DNA from: Aquiflexum sp. TKW24L
GTDB lineage: Bacteria > Bacteroidota > Bacteroidia > Cytophagales > Cyclobacteriaceae
DNA length: 64,000 nucleotides
NCBI RefSeq assembly: GCF_023502205.1
Contig: NZ_JAMFLG010000002.1
Span: 62,001 to 126,000, forward strand
Direction of reading: 5' to 3'
Shown here: positions 62,078-64,000 of the stretch, piece after piece
How positions within the stretch are numbered: position 1 is the first letter of the stretch
Layout: each line of letters begins with the position of its first letter
The notes under the pieces: generated by a model
Database searches by the model: none
The model's input: only the letters and a program-made list of their open reading frames with translations
Told to the model about the DNA's origin: nothing
Position numbers and translations under genes: made by a program

Positions 62078-63499
62078 ATGGCTCACACCGACTCAAGAAG
62101 GGCTGCTTTTCGCCTCTACAAAAAACTTAAATACGGCTGGATATTGGCAACCAGTACCTTTGTCGGAAACTTTGTTATAGCTCTGGTCACCGCTTACCTT
62201 TTTCATAACCTTGGGTATGGAGAGGATGTTAACTATGTTTTTTTTCTTGCTGTTTTAGCCACAGGACTTTGGATTACAGAAGCCATCCCACCGTTTGCTG
62301 TAGGCATCTTCATATTCACCGGATTATTACTGGGGTTTGGCACGGATTATATTTTAGAGGATTCCAAAACACCCGTTGAGATGTATCTTGGTACTTGGAC
62401 CAGTAATGTGATTTGGCTTTTGTTGGGCGGTTTTTTCCTCGCAGAGGGCATGAGTATAGTTGGTTTGGATCGGTCCTTGTTTAAATTTACCATAGACAAA
62501 TTTGGGCAGGAGCCCAACAGATTGCTTTTAGGCATCATGTTTACTACCGGAGTGGTCAGTATGATCATGTCTAATACTGCAACCACTGCCATGATGATCT
62601 CTTCAATTTTACCTGTGGTCCGTCTTTTGGGTAAAAATTCGCCCTACTCCAAAGCACTTTTGATTGGGATACCGGCAGCAGCAACTTTGGGGGGAATGGG
62701 AACGATCATTGGAAGTACACCAAATGCCATCGCTGTGGGCGCCTTACAGGAAAAGGGTCTGAACATCACATTTATAGACTGGATGATATTTGGGATTCCG
62801 ATGGCTCTTATTTCTTTGTTAATATTTTGGTTTTTCCTTATAAAAACCCTCCACCTGAAAGAAATCAAACTTGACCTTTCCGAAATAACTTCCAAAAGTG
62901 GTTCAAAAAATATTCTTGAAAGGAATGCTGTAGTTTTTACCCTTTCGGTAACGGTCGCCATGTGGTTGACAGAGCCTCTTCATGGCTTGCCCATCGCAGC
63001 AACTTCTGCCATCCCGATTGTTTTCTTGACACTATTCCAAGTGATCAAAGCTGAAGATGTGAGAAGGCTCCCATGGGATACTTTAATGTTAGTCGCAGGA
63101 GGCCTTGCGTTGGGTATTGCCATGGTAGATGTCGGACTGACTGACATCATCATGAAAAAGATATCCCAACTGCCGATTTCCATGATTGGTGTTGCGATCG
63201 TCTTTTCTTTGGTCGCAGTGACCATTTCCAATATCATGAGCAATACTGCTGCTGCGGCGATTTTAGTGCCCCTGTGCCTTGCATTACCGGGTATTTGGGG
63301 ATTTACAGTTCCTTTGATGATATCACTGAGTTGCTCCTCTTCTCTCCTACTTCCGGTGTCTACCCCTTCTAATGCAATTTCCTATTCAACTGGCCTAGTT
63401 GAACAAAAAACTTTTAGACCAGGAGGAATTTTAATGATGATAATAGGACCTTTACTTTCCTTTTTGACAGTAATGCTATACGGGTGGTTATTTTTATAA
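62078..63499 (+). CDS. DASS (SLC13) family sodium:anion symporter
   Basis: Inner-membrane importer of dicarboxylates, sulfate or phosphate, 473 residues with about 12 helices. The two family SNT motifs are present: IMSNTATTAMM near residue 165 and IMSNTAAAAILVP near residue 387. WITEAIP near residue 66 and GSTPNAIAVGA are also typical. It is a single gene with no neighbouring pathway genes. Confidence 0.92.
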   Translation: MAHTDSRRAAFRLYKKLKYGWILATSTFVGNFVIALVTAYLFHNLGYGEDVNYVFFLAVLATGLWITEAIPPFAVGIFIFTGLLLGFGTDYILEDSKTPVEMYLGTWTSNVIWLLLGGFFLAEGMSIVGLDRSLFKFTIDKFGQEPNRLLLGIMFTTGVVSMIMSNTATTAMMISSILPVVRLLGKNSPYSKALLIGIPAAATLGGMGTIIGSTPNAIAVGALQEKGLNITFIDWMIFGIPMALISLLIFWFFLIKTLHLKEIKLDLSEITSKSGSKNILERNAVVFTLSVTVAMWLTEPLHGLPIAATSAIPIVFLTLFQVIKAEDVRRLPWDTLMLVAGGLALGIAMVDVGLTDIIMKKISQLPISMIGVAIVFSLVAVTISNIMSNTAAAAILVPLCLALPGIWGFTVPLMISLSCSSSLLLPVSTPSNAISYSTGLVEQKTFRPGGILMMIIGPLLSFLTVMLYGWLFL

Positions 63500-63578
63500 A
63501 TAACATAATGGTTATCCACTTCTTTGCCGGTAGGCCAATAATCTTTTAAAAATGGGTTGGAAGACGGAAGTCGGAAGA

Positions 63579-64000
63579 TTATATTTTTTGAACCAAATTT
63601 CTCATTTTTTCCAAACCGGTTTTTGCAACAGACAATGCATCTTGCTTCCAATAATCCTGATTAAATAGTTCTAGTGAAAGCACTTTATTTCCACCCATAT
63701 TTTTCAGATCAATCAATATCTCTTTCATAGGAGCTGCGCCGTCTCCAGGATAGACACGGTCTTTATCTGCTTGGTCTTCCCTCGGAATAGATGCCACAAA
63801 ATCATTCATATGGAAAATTTCAACTGTTTTTCCGTTGAGCATTTTCAATCCATCATATCCCGATCCCCCCCGAAAAAGATGGTAAACATCAGGCAAAATC
63901 CGGGTATCAGGATCATTGGCAACTGCCGCTACCATCAACACCTGGCCCAAATGATGAAAAAATGGAAATGCTCCCCAAAATTCCAGTTGGGGCATGACGC
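63579..64000 (-). CDS. Sugar phosphate isomerase/epimerase-like protein (partial, N-terminus outside window)
   Basis: C-terminal 140 residues of a TIM barrel of the AP-endonuclease-2 type; the frame is open to the right edge. Metal-ligand segments are LPDVYHLFRGGSG (Asp-x-x-His), EIFHMNDF and the Glu in VLSLELFN. WKQDALSVAKTGLEKM is the last helix. It does not resemble the exported isomerase-like protein at 29.7 kb closely. Whether it has a signal peptide cannot be seen. Confidence 0.85.
   Translation of the reverse strand, partial: VMPQLEFWGAFPFFHHLGQVLMVAAVANDPDTRILPDVYHLFRGGSGYDGLKMLNGKTVEIFHMNDFVASIPREDQADKDRVYPGDGAAPMKEILIDLKNMGGNKVLSLELFNQDYWKQDALSVAKTGLEKMRNLVQKI

Overview
The window reads as a chromosome segment from a Bacteroidota bacterium, most likely order Cytophagales (Cyclobacteriaceae-like). 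This is inferred from the gene families, not from any search. Pointers are: a two-motif DnaJ, a TonB receptor paired with a DUF4249 lipoprotein, DUF3078 and DUF5687 proteins, many Tat-exported Gfo/Idh/MocA oxidoreductases, a type-3-repeat OmpA protein, repeated promoter elements of the Bacteroidota form TAnnTTTG, and a tmRNA with a Bacteroidota-type tag (GETSYAMAA). Both ends cut genes: a cation exchanger on the left and a TIM-barrel isomerase-like protein on the right.

Layout. 1-7.8 kb is housekeeping: exchanger and upp, an OmpA-like porin, an M42 peptidase, then hpt, adk, obg, grpE and dnaJ. 7.9-14.2 kb holds a beta-rich exported protein, a NatAB-like ABC exporter, UPF0158, an esterase, cytidine deaminase and a saccharopine-dehydrogenase-like protein. 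14.3-19.2 kb is a tight three-gene outer-membrane operon (IPT/kelch lipoprotein, TonB receptor, DUF4249 lipoprotein). 19.3-22.7 kb is a minus-strand run aroQ, aminotransferase, marC, rnhA, trmN6. 22.8-29.6 kb on the plus strand carries a VapBC pair, xerD, pyrD, ftsK, lolA-like and pyrF.

29.7-42 kb is the most distinctive accessory stretch. It has secreted sugar-related proteins (isomerase-like TIM barrel, NHL propeller, 3-keto-disaccharide hydrolase domain, three Gfo/Idh/MocA oxidoreductases), a sodium:solute symporter, a fused deaminase-deacetylase (NagB-NagA-like), and a Fic-fold protein without the usual catalytic His behind an array of six copies of a 12-bp motif. I infer that exported enzymes modify sugars in the periplasm, the symporter imports the product, and the NagBA fusion turns amino-sugar phosphates into central intermediates.

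42-64 kb holds a large sensor kinase with a periplasmic propeller, an SdrD-B-like lipoprotein, peptidases, an O-methyltransferase, an MltD-like transglycosylase, dnaX split into two frames at a run of ten A, two minisatellites just before ssrA (tmRNA), an ABC exporter with a DUF5687 permease, a nitroreductase, rarA and a DASS-family transporter. I saw no rRNA, tRNA, CRISPR array, insertion sequence or prophage.

The strongest candidates for something new are the A10 frameshift site in dnaX, the Fic operator array with its non-canonical Fic motif, the NagB-NagA fusion with its symporter and exported oxidoreductase, and the paired tandem repeats before ssrA.
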